64,000 bases of DNA from Planctomycetota bacterium. GTDB lineage: Bacteria > Planctomycetota > UBA1135 > JADKAF01. Each line of letters begins with the position of its first letter. Positions within the stretch are counted from its first letter, which is position 1. Below, piece after piece: positions 14,075 through 22,743 of the stretch. The position numbers were made by a program, and so were the translations under genes. The stretch covers positions 5,456,001 through 5,520,000 of the forward strand of contig JADKAF010000001.1 in assembly GCA_016719295.1 (NCBI GenBank), read 5' to 3'. Below the pieces are notes generated by a model, which was not told the origin of the DNA, searched no databases, and saw nothing but the letters and a program-made list of their open reading frames with translations.

Positions 14075-16156
14075 CTAGAGATAGGTGTAGTTGCGCGTCG
14101 TCTGGCAACCGTTGGGGTTCTGGATCCGCACCACCGCAGGACCAGGAGTCCCTGGCGGCGTCTGCCCGAAGATCGAGGTCGCCGTCCGCGAGCTGATCGT
14201 CATCGGCACGCCGTTGAAGCTCACCGTCGCGCTCTCCAGGTTCTGGCCCGAGACGAAGAAGAGAACGCCTCCGGACGCCGGCCCGCTGGTGGACGGCATC
14301 GACGTCACGATCGGCGTCGCGTTGATCGTGCGCACGACCGCGGAGGAGCCGGGGTTGCGCAAGGAGATCTGCGCATCGCAGCGGACGCCGGAGGGCATCG
14401 CGAAGGTGGCCGAGGTCGGCGTGCGCGTGAGCAGCGCGACGGGCACGTTGTCGATGGCGACCTCGAGTCCGACCTGGAAGCTCGAGCCCGTGATGGTCAC
14501 GGTCTGGCCGGGCGTCGGCGCGGACGGCGAGATCGTCGAGACCACCGGCGGAGGCAGGGGCGTGACGGTGAGATGCAACGCGTTCGTCGCCGCGAACTGC
14601 GCCTGCGGATCGATGGCCATCGCGCCTTGCAGCGTGAGATCGATCAGCGCCGGGATCCCGGGGATCTGCACCGAGAACGGCGCAGGCCCCCAGCCGGCGT
14701 AGCCGCCGATCCCGAACGAGTCGGCGATCAGCACCGTCGGCGCGATGGCGAAGGGCGATGGCGTGAAGCAGAGCGAGCCGAAGTTCGAGCCCAACGGCAG
14801 CTCGACGCTCGGCTGCGGCACGCCGAGGTGCGCCCACAGCAAGAAGAGCCCTGCCGGCGGCGTCGGCGGCACCCCGGCGGGAGCTTCGAGCGAGAGCGTG
14901 AAGGGCTGCGCGTAGCCGACCGACGTGCGCCGGTTGACTCCGGACGATCCGTTGACTCGCAGCGCCGGAAGCACGCCACCTCGGCCATCGGGGATCGCGC
15001 CCACGCCGCACGATCCGAAGAGGTCGTCGATGGTCACCGTCGGCTGCGGCCAGATGCCAACGCGTCCGAAGGCGTCGTTCACCGCGACGTCGACGATCGC
15101 CGTGCCGGGGTCCAAGTTGCCGCGCAGGGTGAAGGTGTAGGTGCCGTTTGGCTGCGGCGTGACGGCGGAGAAGGTGGCGCTCGGGACGGTGCTGCGGTTC
15201 GACAAGCCGACCGTCACCGGCAAGCCGTTGCCGAGGAGGGCGCCGCTGGAGTCGCGCAGCGTCACCGTGCCCGTGATCGTGTCGAAGCCGTTGGCGCGGA
15301 TGCGATTGCCGCTCAGCGTCACCGTCGACTGGAAGTGATCGGCGCGGCCGACCTGCTGCGCGCGCCACGTGTCGTAGCGCTGGCGCAGCTGCACGACCGC
15401 GTCGGGTGCGTTCGCGTTCTGATTGGCGACGTTGAGATCCATCCAGTAGACCCCTGCGCCGCAGCCCAGCGCGGGGGTGCAGGGAAGATCCACGTCGCTC
15501 GGTCGGCTGACGACCATCAAGCCGATGTGCGCGGACTTCGTGAACGACGGCGGCGGCGCGCCGCAGGCCGTCGGGTTGCTGGCGCTGCACGAGCAGCGGC
15601 CATCGCCGCCCATGCGCGCGGCCGCTTCCATCGCGACCATCAGCTTCTCGGCGATCGAGCCGGGCGTATTCAGGATCGCCTGCTCGGCGGCGGTGACCAC
15701 GGGCGCGCCGGTGAGCACGTTGCCTTGCACGGTGTAGCGCAGGTTCCCGATCTGACCGGTGACGCCTCCAGCCCATGCTCCGGCGCCGGTGCCGGTGAAG
15801 GTGATCTCGCCGCCGACCAGACTGGCGATGCCGTACTGCCGCGTCTGGTGTCCAGAGTCGGCCATGGCGAGCTGCTGCAGGATCTGCTGCGCCGTGCTGC
15901 CGTTCCGGATGCCGTTCCGGATCAGCTCGCGCAGCGAGAGCGGGCCGACGAACGACTGCGCCGCGGCGACGCCTTGGCCGGGCACGACCACGATGGTGTT
16001 CGGCTTCAGGTCGAAGCCGGTGAGGCAGGTGGCGATGCCGACGGCGACCTCGCCCGTGGTCACATCGATGATGAGGATCGACCACGTCGCGCGCGCGGGC
16101 TGCGCGAGGAGCAGCAGGGTCAGCAGGAGGGCGGGGAGACGGCGCAGGGACGGCAT
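14075..16156 (-). CDS. Exported DUF1028 protein with C-terminal IPT/TIG domains
   Basis: The start is at 16156 (MPSLRRLPALLLTLLLLAQPARA, signal peptide); upstream in-frame sequence is unconserved. Residues 24-230 form the DUF1028 domain, TWSILIIDVTTGEVAVGIATC...VVPGQGVAAAQS, which has an Ntn-hydrolase-like fold and is often found in secreted or periplasmic proteins of unknown activity. The exposed Thr after the signal cleavage site would be the N-terminal nucleophile of that fold if cleavage occurs at ARA|T. Residues about 275-530 are beta-rich. Residues about 535-693 hold two IPT/TIG-like modules (VSTISPSAPTPGQTVTITG and VTSMPSTSGPASGGVLFFVSG). 693 aa. Its neighbour upstream on the same strand is the Ser/Thr kinase. 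Confidence 0.86.
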   Translation of the reverse strand: MPSLRRLPALLLTLLLLAQPARATWSILIIDVTTGEVAVGIATCLTGFDLKPNTIVVVPGQGVAAAQSFVGPLSLRELIRNGIRNGSTAQQILQQLAMADSGHQTRQYGIASLVGGEITFTGTGAGAWAGGVTGQIGNLRYTVQGNVLTGAPVVTAAEQAILNTPGSIAEKLMVAMEAAARMGGDGRCSCSASNPTACGAPPPSFTKSAHIGLMVVSRPSDVDLPCTPALGCGAGVYWMDLNVANQNANAPDAVVQLRQRYDTWRAQQVGRADHFQSTVTLSGNRIRANGFDTITGTVTLRDSSGALLGNGLPVTVGLSNRSTVPSATFSAVTPQPNGTYTFTLRGNLDPGTAIVDVAVNDAFGRVGIWPQPTVTIDDLFGSCGVGAIPDGRGGVLPALRVNGSSGVNRRTSVGYAQPFTLSLEAPAGVPPTPPAGLFLLWAHLGVPQPSVELPLGSNFGSLCFTPSPFAIAPTVLIADSFGIGGYAGWGPAPFSVQIPGIPALIDLTLQGAMAIDPQAQFAATNALHLTVTPLPPPVVSTISPSAPTPGQTVTITGSSFQVGLEVAIDNVPVALLTRTPTSATFAMPSGVRCDAQISLRNPGSSAVVRTINATPIVTSMPSTSGPASGGVLFFVSGQNLESATVSFNGVPMTISSRTATSIFGQTPPGTPGPAVVRIQNPNGCQTTRNYTYL

Positions 16157-16425
16157 GGCGTGGGCTCGGCGAATCTGGTGTAGGGAAGAACGAGGCTCGC
16201 CCAGGCGAGCGCTGCGTCGTGGCGCGAGCCGACGAGCAACGGCGCACGATCGGGCGCTGCGAGGTCTCGGAACCAAGAGCGATCATGGCGCCCTTCCTCG
16301 ATAACGTCCATCGGGCGAGGGCCGCGGTATCCCATTCCAGCGCCGCATGCGCTTCGAGGCCCCCGCTCGCGCTGCGCACCTGGATCCTCCGCTCCACGGG
16401 GGAGCGGTGGTGCGGCGCGTGCGTC

Positions 16426-19167
16426 TCACTTGCCGCCGGCAGGCTGCGGTGGCGCTGCAGCGGGTAGCTTCGAGCGCCATTCTCCCAGCTTGCGCTCGAG
16501 CTCGGGATCGGGCGCGTGCTTCTGCCATCGCTCATAGAGCGCGACGAACATCTTCGCGAGGTGGGCGTGCTCGGCGGCAGTTGCTCCGGGATGAGAGCCG
16601 AGGATCTCGGCACTCGACTGCAGCGCGGCCTCGGCTTCCGCATGGCGTGGCGGGGTGATCTGCATGAGCGCGGAACCACGGAGCACATGAAAGGACGCCA
16701 GCAGGGAAGGTCGCCGCTCGGCCCATAGCGCACGTGCTGCATCTTCGTGCCCGTTCAAGAGCTCCGAGGCCTCGCGCGGGCGCTTCAGCTCGAGGCGCAG
16801 GTCCGCGAGCCAGAGGCGCAGGTTCATGGGGATCGTGTGCGCTTCGCCATGCATGCGGCGCGCCGCGCGCATCGTCGCACTCCACGTGGCTTCGGCTTCC
16901 GCTTTGCGCCCGAGGCGCATGAGGTCGCGCCCTCGCCGCAGCCCGCTCTCGATCACGTCCGGATGCGTCTCTCCCGAGCGCGCGACATCGCGAGCGTAGG
17001 CCTTCTCGGTCCAAGCGCGCGCCTCTTCCGCGTTGCCGCGCGCTTCGAGCAGCATGGCGAGAGAGCGCATGGCGCCGATCGAGTACTGGTCATGCTCCCC
17101 CAAGACGAGCTCGGCTTGCTCCAGGAACTTGCGATGGGCCGCCTCGGACTCCTCCGCGCGGCCGAGCCGCTGCAAGGCGTTGGCCCAGTCGTGCAGCGCC
17201 TTCAAGGTCATCGGATCCGCGTCGCCACCTTGCTGCTGCCGCGATTCCCATACGCGGCGGAGTAGGGGAGCTGCTTCTTCCGCGCGCCGCGTCTCGCAGA
17301 GGTGCTTGCCGAGGTGGCTCAGGAACTTCAGCGTGAGATCCCCATTCGCTCCGAAGTGCCGCTCAGCTTCGGCGACCGCCTCGCGCAGGAACGGCTCGGC
17401 TTCTGTGTGGCGGCCATTCAGATGCAGCAAGATGCCGCGCTGCCCCTTGGCGATGGTGGCGTTCTCGTCATCTGGTCCCCAGTAGAGGAGTGCCTTCTCG
17501 TAGATCTCGGCTTGGCGCTCCAGCGCTCGATCGATCGCGCCCAGCGCGAACATCCGATCGACGATGTTGTGGATCAGGAGCCAGCGCATCTCCGGGTTCT
17601 CGTGAAAGTTCCAGGACGCGGCGTCCAGGGTTCGCTGGAGCACCTGTTCGACCAAGACCTCGCGTGCGACGGCATTCATGCTGATCCCCGCCAAGCTCTC
17701 CTCGAGGGCGGGGCGTTGCTCCTCGCTAGCCTGCTCGAGGAGGACGTGGCGCAGGAAGGTACCGGTGCCGACGACATCGACATCCAGCCACTGCGCTTCT
17801 TGGAACTTATACAGCTTGCGAGCATCTTCCAGGCGTCGGCTCGCTCTGGCCTCGCTTTCGATCGCGCGCTGCTTCGCTTGCGCCTCCGTCTCCGCGAGCG
17901 CGCTCTTCTCTCGCGCTAGCTGCGCGTTCTCCTCCGCGCGCAGTCGCGCGGCCGTCTCGTGACGCTCTGCGATCGCTTTCTGCGCGAGCGCGTCTGCCGC
18001 TTGCGCTGCGGCATCCAGTGCGAACCACGTCGAGAGCGCGGCGCCGGCGACGAGCAGCAGGATCGCCGTTGCTAGCCAAGGATTGCGGGTGGCCCAGCGT
18101 TGCATGCGGAGCCAAACGCTCGCAGGTCGAGCGAGGATCGGCAGCCCTTCGAGGAAGCGCTCTAGGTCCGCGGCGAGATCTGCGGCGCTCGCGTAGCGGC
18201 GCTCGATCTCGGGCTCCATCGCCTTGCCGACGATGGTCGCGAGATCGACCGGTACCTTTGGGTTCAGCTTGCGGATGGGCAGCAGCCGTCCGTCTTCGAT
18301 CCGTCGCAGCGTCTCGCTCGGTGTGGTGGAGCCGAAGGGCAAAGAGCCGGTCAATGCCGCGTAGAGGGTCGCCCCGAGCGAATAGAGATCGCTGCGCGGA
18401 CCGACCCGTGCGCGCTCGCCGCGGAGCTGCTCCGGCGCCGCATAGGCGGCCGTGCCCAGGAACTCTCCGGACCGTGTGCTGAGCGCGTGCTCTTCGTCAT
18501 GGACGAGACCGAAGTCCGAGAGCAGGGGCGTTCCGTCGGCGCGCAGGAGCACGTTGCTCGGCTTCACGTCGCGGTGGACGAGCTCGGCCTGATGCACCGC
18601 CGCGAGCGCTTGCGCGAGCTCTGCTCCCAAGCGGGCCACGGCGCGAGGTGTCCAGCGGGCATCACCTGTATCGATCGCCTGCGCCAGCGTCGTCCCCGGG
18701 ATCCACTCCATCGCATAGGCGCACAGGTCTTCGTTCGCGAGGACCTCGTGTACGCTCACGATATGCGGATGGCGCAGCTTCGCGAGCGCTCGAGCCTCGT
18801 TCAGGAAGCGCTGGCGCGACCGAGGCGAGGAGGAGAGCGCAGGCGCGAGGATCTTCAGGGCGACGAGGCGACCCAAGCTCTGCTGGCGCGCTCGATAGAC
18901 GACGCCCATGCCGCCGCGGCCGAGCTCTTCCAAGACCGTGAAGCCTTCGATCTCCGGCGGTTTCCGATGCGGGATTCGAGGCGCCTCCGCGGGCGAGACG
19001 CCGCGCGCGATCGCGAGGACCTCCTCCGCGGAGGCGCGGAGATGCGCGCGCCCTTCGAGCCAGCGGTCGAGATCGAGGGTGGCCCCGCTCGCCACACATA
19101 CGAGCGCTTGCTCGAAGAGGGCGTCGAGGTCGTCTTCGTCTCGAGTGCCAAGTCTGGAGGGATCCAT
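16426..19167 (-). CDS. Membrane-anchored Ser/Thr protein kinase with TPR sensor region
   Basis: 913 aa. Residues about 75-335 are a complete Hanks-type kinase: GRGGMGVVYRA, VALKIL (ATP lysine), VHRDVKPSNVLL (catalytic Asp), LLSDFGLV and the activation segment GTAAYAAPEQLRG. One transmembrane helix follows at about 357-385 (NPWLATAILLLVAGAALSTW), then a charged coiled coil (about 390-440). About 430 residues of TPR-like helical pairs (for example ALLYWGPDDENATIAKGQRG) make up the rest. This planctomycetal/myxobacterial layout puts the TPR part outside. It is divergent from the ECF sigma-fusion gene, 238 bp away, which suggests a shared control region and perhaps a signalling link. All catalytic residues are present. 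Confidence 0.95.
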   Translation of the reverse strand: MDPSRLGTRDEDDLDALFEQALVCVASGATLDLDRWLEGRAHLRASAEEVLAIARGVSPAEAPRIPHRKPPEIEGFTVLEELGRGGMGVVYRARQQSLGRLVALKILAPALSSSPRSRQRFLNEARALAKLRHPHIVSVHEVLANEDLCAYAMEWIPGTTLAQAIDTGDARWTPRAVARLGAELAQALAAVHQAELVHRDVKPSNVLLRADGTPLLSDFGLVHDEEHALSTRSGEFLGTAAYAAPEQLRGERARVGPRSDLYSLGATLYAALTGSLPFGSTTPSETLRRIEDGRLLPIRKLNPKVPVDLATIVGKAMEPEIERRYASAADLAADLERFLEGLPILARPASVWLRMQRWATRNPWLATAILLLVAGAALSTWFALDAAAQAADALAQKAIAERHETAARLRAEENAQLAREKSALAETEAQAKQRAIESEARASRRLEDARKLYKFQEAQWLDVDVVGTGTFLRHVLLEQASEEQRPALEESLAGISMNAVAREVLVEQVLQRTLDAASWNFHENPEMRWLLIHNIVDRMFALGAIDRALERQAEIYEKALLYWGPDDENATIAKGQRGILLHLNGRHTEAEPFLREAVAEAERHFGANGDLTLKFLSHLGKHLCETRRAEEAAPLLRRVWESRQQQGGDADPMTLKALHDWANALQRLGRAEESEAAHRKFLEQAELVLGEHDQYSIGAMRSLAMLLEARGNAEEARAWTEKAYARDVARSGETHPDVIESGLRRGRDLMRLGRKAEAEATWSATMRAARRMHGEAHTIPMNLRLWLADLRLELKRPREASELLNGHEDAARALWAERRPSLLASFHVLRGSALMQITPPRHAEAEAALQSSAEILGSHPGATAAEHAHLAKMFVALYERWQKHAPDPELERKLGEWRSKLPAAAPPQPAGGK

Positions 19168-19262
19168 GGTTTCGTTGCGATGGCATCTCGGGTGACGCAG
19201 CAGAAGCTCCGCTCACGGTAGCTCGCCCTGGGGCAGCACCGCGCTCCGGAGAACGGGAATCA

Positions 19263-19299
19263 GGTTCCCAAGTGTCGTTCTACCCTGGAAGTGGGAACC
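19263..19299. promoter_or_regulatory. Inverted repeat in the kinase/sigma-fusion intergenic region
   Basis: GGTTCCCA (19263-19270) and TGGGAACC (19292-19299) are perfect inverted half-sites 21 bp apart, between two divergent regulatory genes. The whole could be an operator or a promoter pair. There is no further evidence. Confidence 0.3.
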
Positions 19300-19405
19300 C
19301 TTTCTCCACGCCCGCACGGGAGCAATCGCTCCCCGAGAGCCCCTCGATTCTCGAGCCGCTCTGTAAGAACTCCGGCTCCCGCGGGAACTTCGTAGGCCAG
19401 CACCC

Positions 19406-22400
19406 ATGCACTCTCCCGCCGATCCGACCGACCTCCACGCCCTTCTCGCGCACGAGCGCCCGCTGCGCGCGCTCTGCCGCGCGTTGGTGGAGGGCGCCGG
19501 CGACGGCGACGACCTCGCGCAGGAGACCTGGCTCGCCGCACTGCAGCGACCGCCCGAGCGCGCGCCGCGCGCGTGGCTGCGCCGCGTCGCGCGGAACCTC
19601 GCCGCGCGGCACCAGCGCAACGCGGCGCGTCGCGCGCGGCGCGAAGCGGGAGTTGCTCAACCGGAAGCGCTGCCGGACAGCGCGAAGCTCGTGCAGCGGG
19701 CAGAGCTCTTCCAAGCGCTGCTCGCGGAGGTCGTCACGCTGGAAGAGCCGTATCGCCGGGCCGTGATGCTGCGCTACCTCGAGGGGCGTTCGACGCCGGA
19801 GATCGCCGCGGCGCTCGCGATCACCGAGGCGAACGTGCACGTGCGCTTGCACCGCGGTCTGCGCGAGCTGCGCACGCGCCTCGATCGGCGTGGCGGGCGC
19901 GAGCGTTGGCTTGGTGCGTTCGCGGTGCTCGGCGGAGCGGAGCAGAGCGCAGGCGCCAGCTTGGGAGTGTGGCTGACGATGTCGAACTTGCAGGCGAAGG
20001 GATGGCTGTTCGCTGCCTTGGCGCTCCTCCTGGTGGGGCTCTTCCTCGGCTTCGCGTGGCTCCTCGCGCCGTCGCTGACGAAGGAGTTGGAGGGCGCAAT
20101 CCTTGCCGAGTCGCGGGATGGGGCGATGGCAGCTCCTGTCGACGATGAAGAGCGGACGCTGTCGACGCAGCGTCGCGCGGCGTTCGAGCCCGCGCTCGAT
20201 CCGGGAACGGGGCTCCCGATCGTGCCCGCGACGCTGCGCGTGCGTGTCGTCGATGCGGCGACCCGCCGCGAAGTGCCCCACGCGCAGATCTTCTTTCTCG
20301 ATGAGAAGCGCCACCTGCCGCTTTCGCTCTCGTGGCACTTCGGTGCGCAGGGATCGGCGCGCGACGGATTGGTTCGCTTGCATGGCGAGGTCTCGAACGC
20401 CGACGAACGTGGCACGGCGGAGCTGCCGCGCCCCGAGCGACGCGCCTACGTCGGCGCCGAGGGCGACACACGTTGGGGGATGCTCGAAGTCCATCCTGGG
20501 ATCGAGGAGCCCGTCGTGATCGCCCTCGAGCCCTATCGCGAGGTCGAGGTCGAAGTTCTCGATGCGCTCGGTGCTCCTGTGGCGGATGTGCCGGTCGCAC
20601 TCATGACGCCGCAAGGTGTCTTCTATCAGCGGAGAGGCTCGCACCTCGGGATCGCGAGCTCGCGGACGCGAGCGAATGGTCGTGCGACGTTGCGCTTCCA
20701 AGCTTCCGCGCTGCATAGCTCCCTGCGACCGATCGAGCTCATCGCGGGCTGCGACGTGCTCGGCATCGAGCGCTCGGGCGTTCGCTTCGACATCGAGGCC
20801 GCACCGAGTTCCCCGATCCGCCTCGAGCTCCCGGACACGGGCGTCGTGATCGTCGACGTGGAAGATGACCAGGGGCGGCCTCTGAGGGACGCCCTGCTCC
20901 TCGGTTGCGACTATGCGCTCCAGCAGCCGCGGCGCGAGGGACCAACTCTGGCGAGCGGGCGAGCACAGGTCGCGCAGGAGGGTCGAGTGGTCTTCGAGTC
21001 GGTCGGTCTCGATCTGGACCTGGAGATCGGCTGCTGGAGCGAGAGCGCGTGGTCGATCCCGCCGGTGTCGATCACTGGGCCGCGCCACGCGGGGGAGGTC
21101 GTGCGCGCGACGATGCGCGCTTCGGGGCGTCATCCGCTGCTCCGCGGGCGGGTCGTCGATCCGCGCGGGCGTCCGTTGCGCAAGACCGAGCTGCAGTCCG
21201 TCCTTCGAATGGGTGACAAGGACTGGTCGATGTTCCAGCCCCTCACGCTCGACGCCGATGGTCGCTTCGCGCTGCCGCTGACATGGGGTCGCGGAGAGCG
21301 CGAGGCTCTCGTGCTCGAGCTGATCCGTTGGGATCGCTACGACGGGAACCGGATGCCGAGCGGCCCGTTGGCGACGCGGGAGATCCCTGAGGACCTGAAG
21401 AGCGCCGGTGGTGAGCTCGGCGATCTCGTGCTCCGCGAGCCAGAGCTCTGCTTCGCGGGGCGCGTCGTCGACGATGCGGGTTCGCCTGTATCCAGAGCGG
21501 AGATCCGCATCGCAATCCTCGAAGCTCGCGCGAGCGGGGAACCGGAGCGCTCCTCGACTCCGCTGTTCGCCATCAGCGATGCCGCGGGGCGCTTCACGTG
21601 CCGCGGCGAGCTCGCGGACACGAGCGCCGAGCTCCATGTGAGCGCCGCTGGCCATGGCTTCGCGGTCTTCGGCCCGCGTCGACCGGGAGAGCTGGATCTC
21701 GAGCTTGTGCTCCCGCGCAGCGGAGAGATCCGCGGTCGCCTGCTGTTGGACGACGGCGTTCGCGGGGACGAGATCTGGATCACGACGGAGCCATCGCCGC
21801 ATGGTCGGATCACGCAGACCCAGCCTTCGTCGGATGGCAGCTTCTCGTTGCAGGACGTGAGTCCCGGCCTCCGCGAGGTCGCGATCACCTGGCATCACCG
21901 CTTCGAGCTCGAGCGCGTCTCCGGGATCGAAGTGCGCTCTGCGCGAGCCGCGAGCGATCCTCGGCTCCTGACGATCGACCTCCGCGGTCGGATGGCGGCG
22001 CTGGAGCTCCAGATCCTCGAGGCCCGCGGCGTCGCGCTCGAGGAGCTCGCGTTGGTCGCGGAACGGAGCGGAGCTTCCCCTGTCCGCATCCCGCTCCTTC
22101 CGGATGAGGAGCGATGTATCTCGGTGCTGGTTCCGCGAGCAGCGGAGACGATACGCGTAGAGGCGCGTAGCTGCGTTCCCGTCACGCTGGCTTCGCGCGA
22201 AGGCCGCCAACGCGTCGAGCTGCGACGCGGACCGAGCGTGCGCCTCGCAACGCCGGCACCGCTGCCGCCGGTCGGCGTCGGCGGAACGCTACTCTTCGGC
22301 ACGCTGCATCTCGACGAGCCCGACGCCGACGATGCCTGGCGCCGCGCCTGCGAACGCTTGGATTCCGTCGAGCTCGACGCCCGCGGCGCGGCACTGCTCG

Positions 22401-22543
22401 ATCTGCCGCGCGCGGGGCGCTATCGCATCGAGTGGGACGGCATCGGCGGGCACGTGACGCACTTCGAGGTGAGCGACTCGGCGGAGGTGCAGCTCGTGCG
22501 CTTCGCGTTGCCTTGGGAGAAGCGCGAGACGGATCGCGATTGA
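19406..22543 (+). CDS. ECF sigma factor fused to a TM helix and a large extracytoplasmic domain
   Basis: 1045 aa in one uninterrupted frame. Residues 15-75 are sigma region 2 (ERPLRALCRALVEGAGDGDDLAQETW...RAWLRRVARNLAARHQRN). Residues 108-160 are sigma region 4 with HTH (EEPYRRAVMLRYLEGRSTPEIAAALAITEANVHVRLHRGLREL). A linker leads to one hydrophobic helix at about 200-224 (WLFAALALLLVGLFLGFAWLL). The remaining 820 residues form a string of carboxypeptidase-regulatory/Cna-B-like beta-sandwiches with motifs such as DAAGRFTCRGEL and VVDPRGRPLRKTEL. The sigma domain would be tethered to the inner membrane face with a sensing region outside, so release by proteolysis or a conformational signal is plausible. 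Such fusions have been noted in planctomycetes. Confidence 0.88.
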   Translation: MHSPADPTDLHALLAHERPLRALCRALVEGAGDGDDLAQETWLAALQRPPERAPRAWLRRVARNLAARHQRNAARRARREAGVAQPEALPDSAKLVQRAELFQALLAEVVTLEEPYRRAVMLRYLEGRSTPEIAAALAITEANVHVRLHRGLRELRTRLDRRGGRERWLGAFAVLGGAEQSAGASLGVWLTMSNLQAKGWLFAALALLLVGLFLGFAWLLAPSLTKELEGAILAESRDGAMAAPVDDEERTLSTQRRAAFEPALDPGTGLPIVPATLRVRVVDAATRREVPHAQIFFLDEKRHLPLSLSWHFGAQGSARDGLVRLHGEVSNADERGTAELPRPERRAYVGAEGDTRWGMLEVHPGIEEPVVIALEPYREVEVEVLDALGAPVADVPVALMTPQGVFYQRRGSHLGIASSRTRANGRATLRFQASALHSSLRPIELIAGCDVLGIERSGVRFDIEAAPSSPIRLELPDTGVVIVDVEDDQGRPLRDALLLGCDYALQQPRREGPTLASGRAQVAQEGRVVFESVGLDLDLEIGCWSESAWSIPPVSITGPRHAGEVVRATMRASGRHPLLRGRVVDPRGRPLRKTELQSVLRMGDKDWSMFQPLTLDADGRFALPLTWGRGEREALVLELIRWDRYDGNRMPSGPLATREIPEDLKSAGGELGDLVLREPELCFAGRVVDDAGSPVSRAEIRIAILEARASGEPERSSTPLFAISDAAGRFTCRGELADTSAELHVSAAGHGFAVFGPRRPGELDLELVLPRSGEIRGRLLLDDGVRGDEIWITTEPSPHGRITQTQPSSDGSFSLQDVSPGLREVAITWHHRFELERVSGIEVRSARAASDPRLLTIDLRGRMAALELQILEARGVALEELALVAERSGASPVRIPLLPDEERCISVLVPRAAETIRVEARSCVPVTLASREGRQRVELRRGPSVRLATPAPLPPVGVGGTLLFGTLHLDEPDADDAWRRACERLDSVELDARGAALLDLPRAGRYRIEWDGIGGHVTHFEVSDSAEVQLVRFALPWEKRETDRD

Positions 22544-22605
22544 GCGGCGCGGAGCGCTCGTAGGAGTCGGCGGCGTCCTCGACGGCCGGAGCGACTTGCG
22601 GCGCC

Positions 22606-22697
22606 GGTGCGGGAGAACGGCACTCGAGGGTGCGGGAAAGCGGCACTCGAGGCTGTGGGAAAACGGTACTCAGGGCTGTGGGAAAACGGTACTCTCG
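22606..22697. repeat. Four perfect-register 23-bp tandem repeats
   Basis: Units at 22606-22628, 22629-22651, 22652-22674 and 22675-22697, with no gap between them. The shared core is GYGGGAAAACGGYACTC (units 1-2: GAGAACGGCACTC and GAAAGCGGCACTC; units 3-4: GAAAACGGTACTC). The array ends 46 bp before the ATG of the DUF4143 ATPase gene. It may be an operator array or a repeat-bound regulatory site. There are no spacers, so it is not a CRISPR. Confidence 0.95.
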
Positions 22698-22743
22698 GGG
22701 CGCTAATGGCCAGAAGTCCTCTTCCGCCCAAGAGGTTACGAAG

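Noticed and set aside
19280..22210. 976-aa minus-strand open frame opposite the ECF fusion
   Set aside because: Composition is that of a shadow frame with no domains, while the plus strand has clear sigma regions and a TM helix.
22606..22697. CRISPR array
   Set aside because: The repeats are directly abutting with no spacers, and no cas genes are present. The RtcR CARF domain belongs to RNA-repair control here.
22630..22743. N-terminal extension of the DUF4143 ATPase
   Set aside because: It only translates the tandem repeats; the conserved protein starts at the ATG at 22744.
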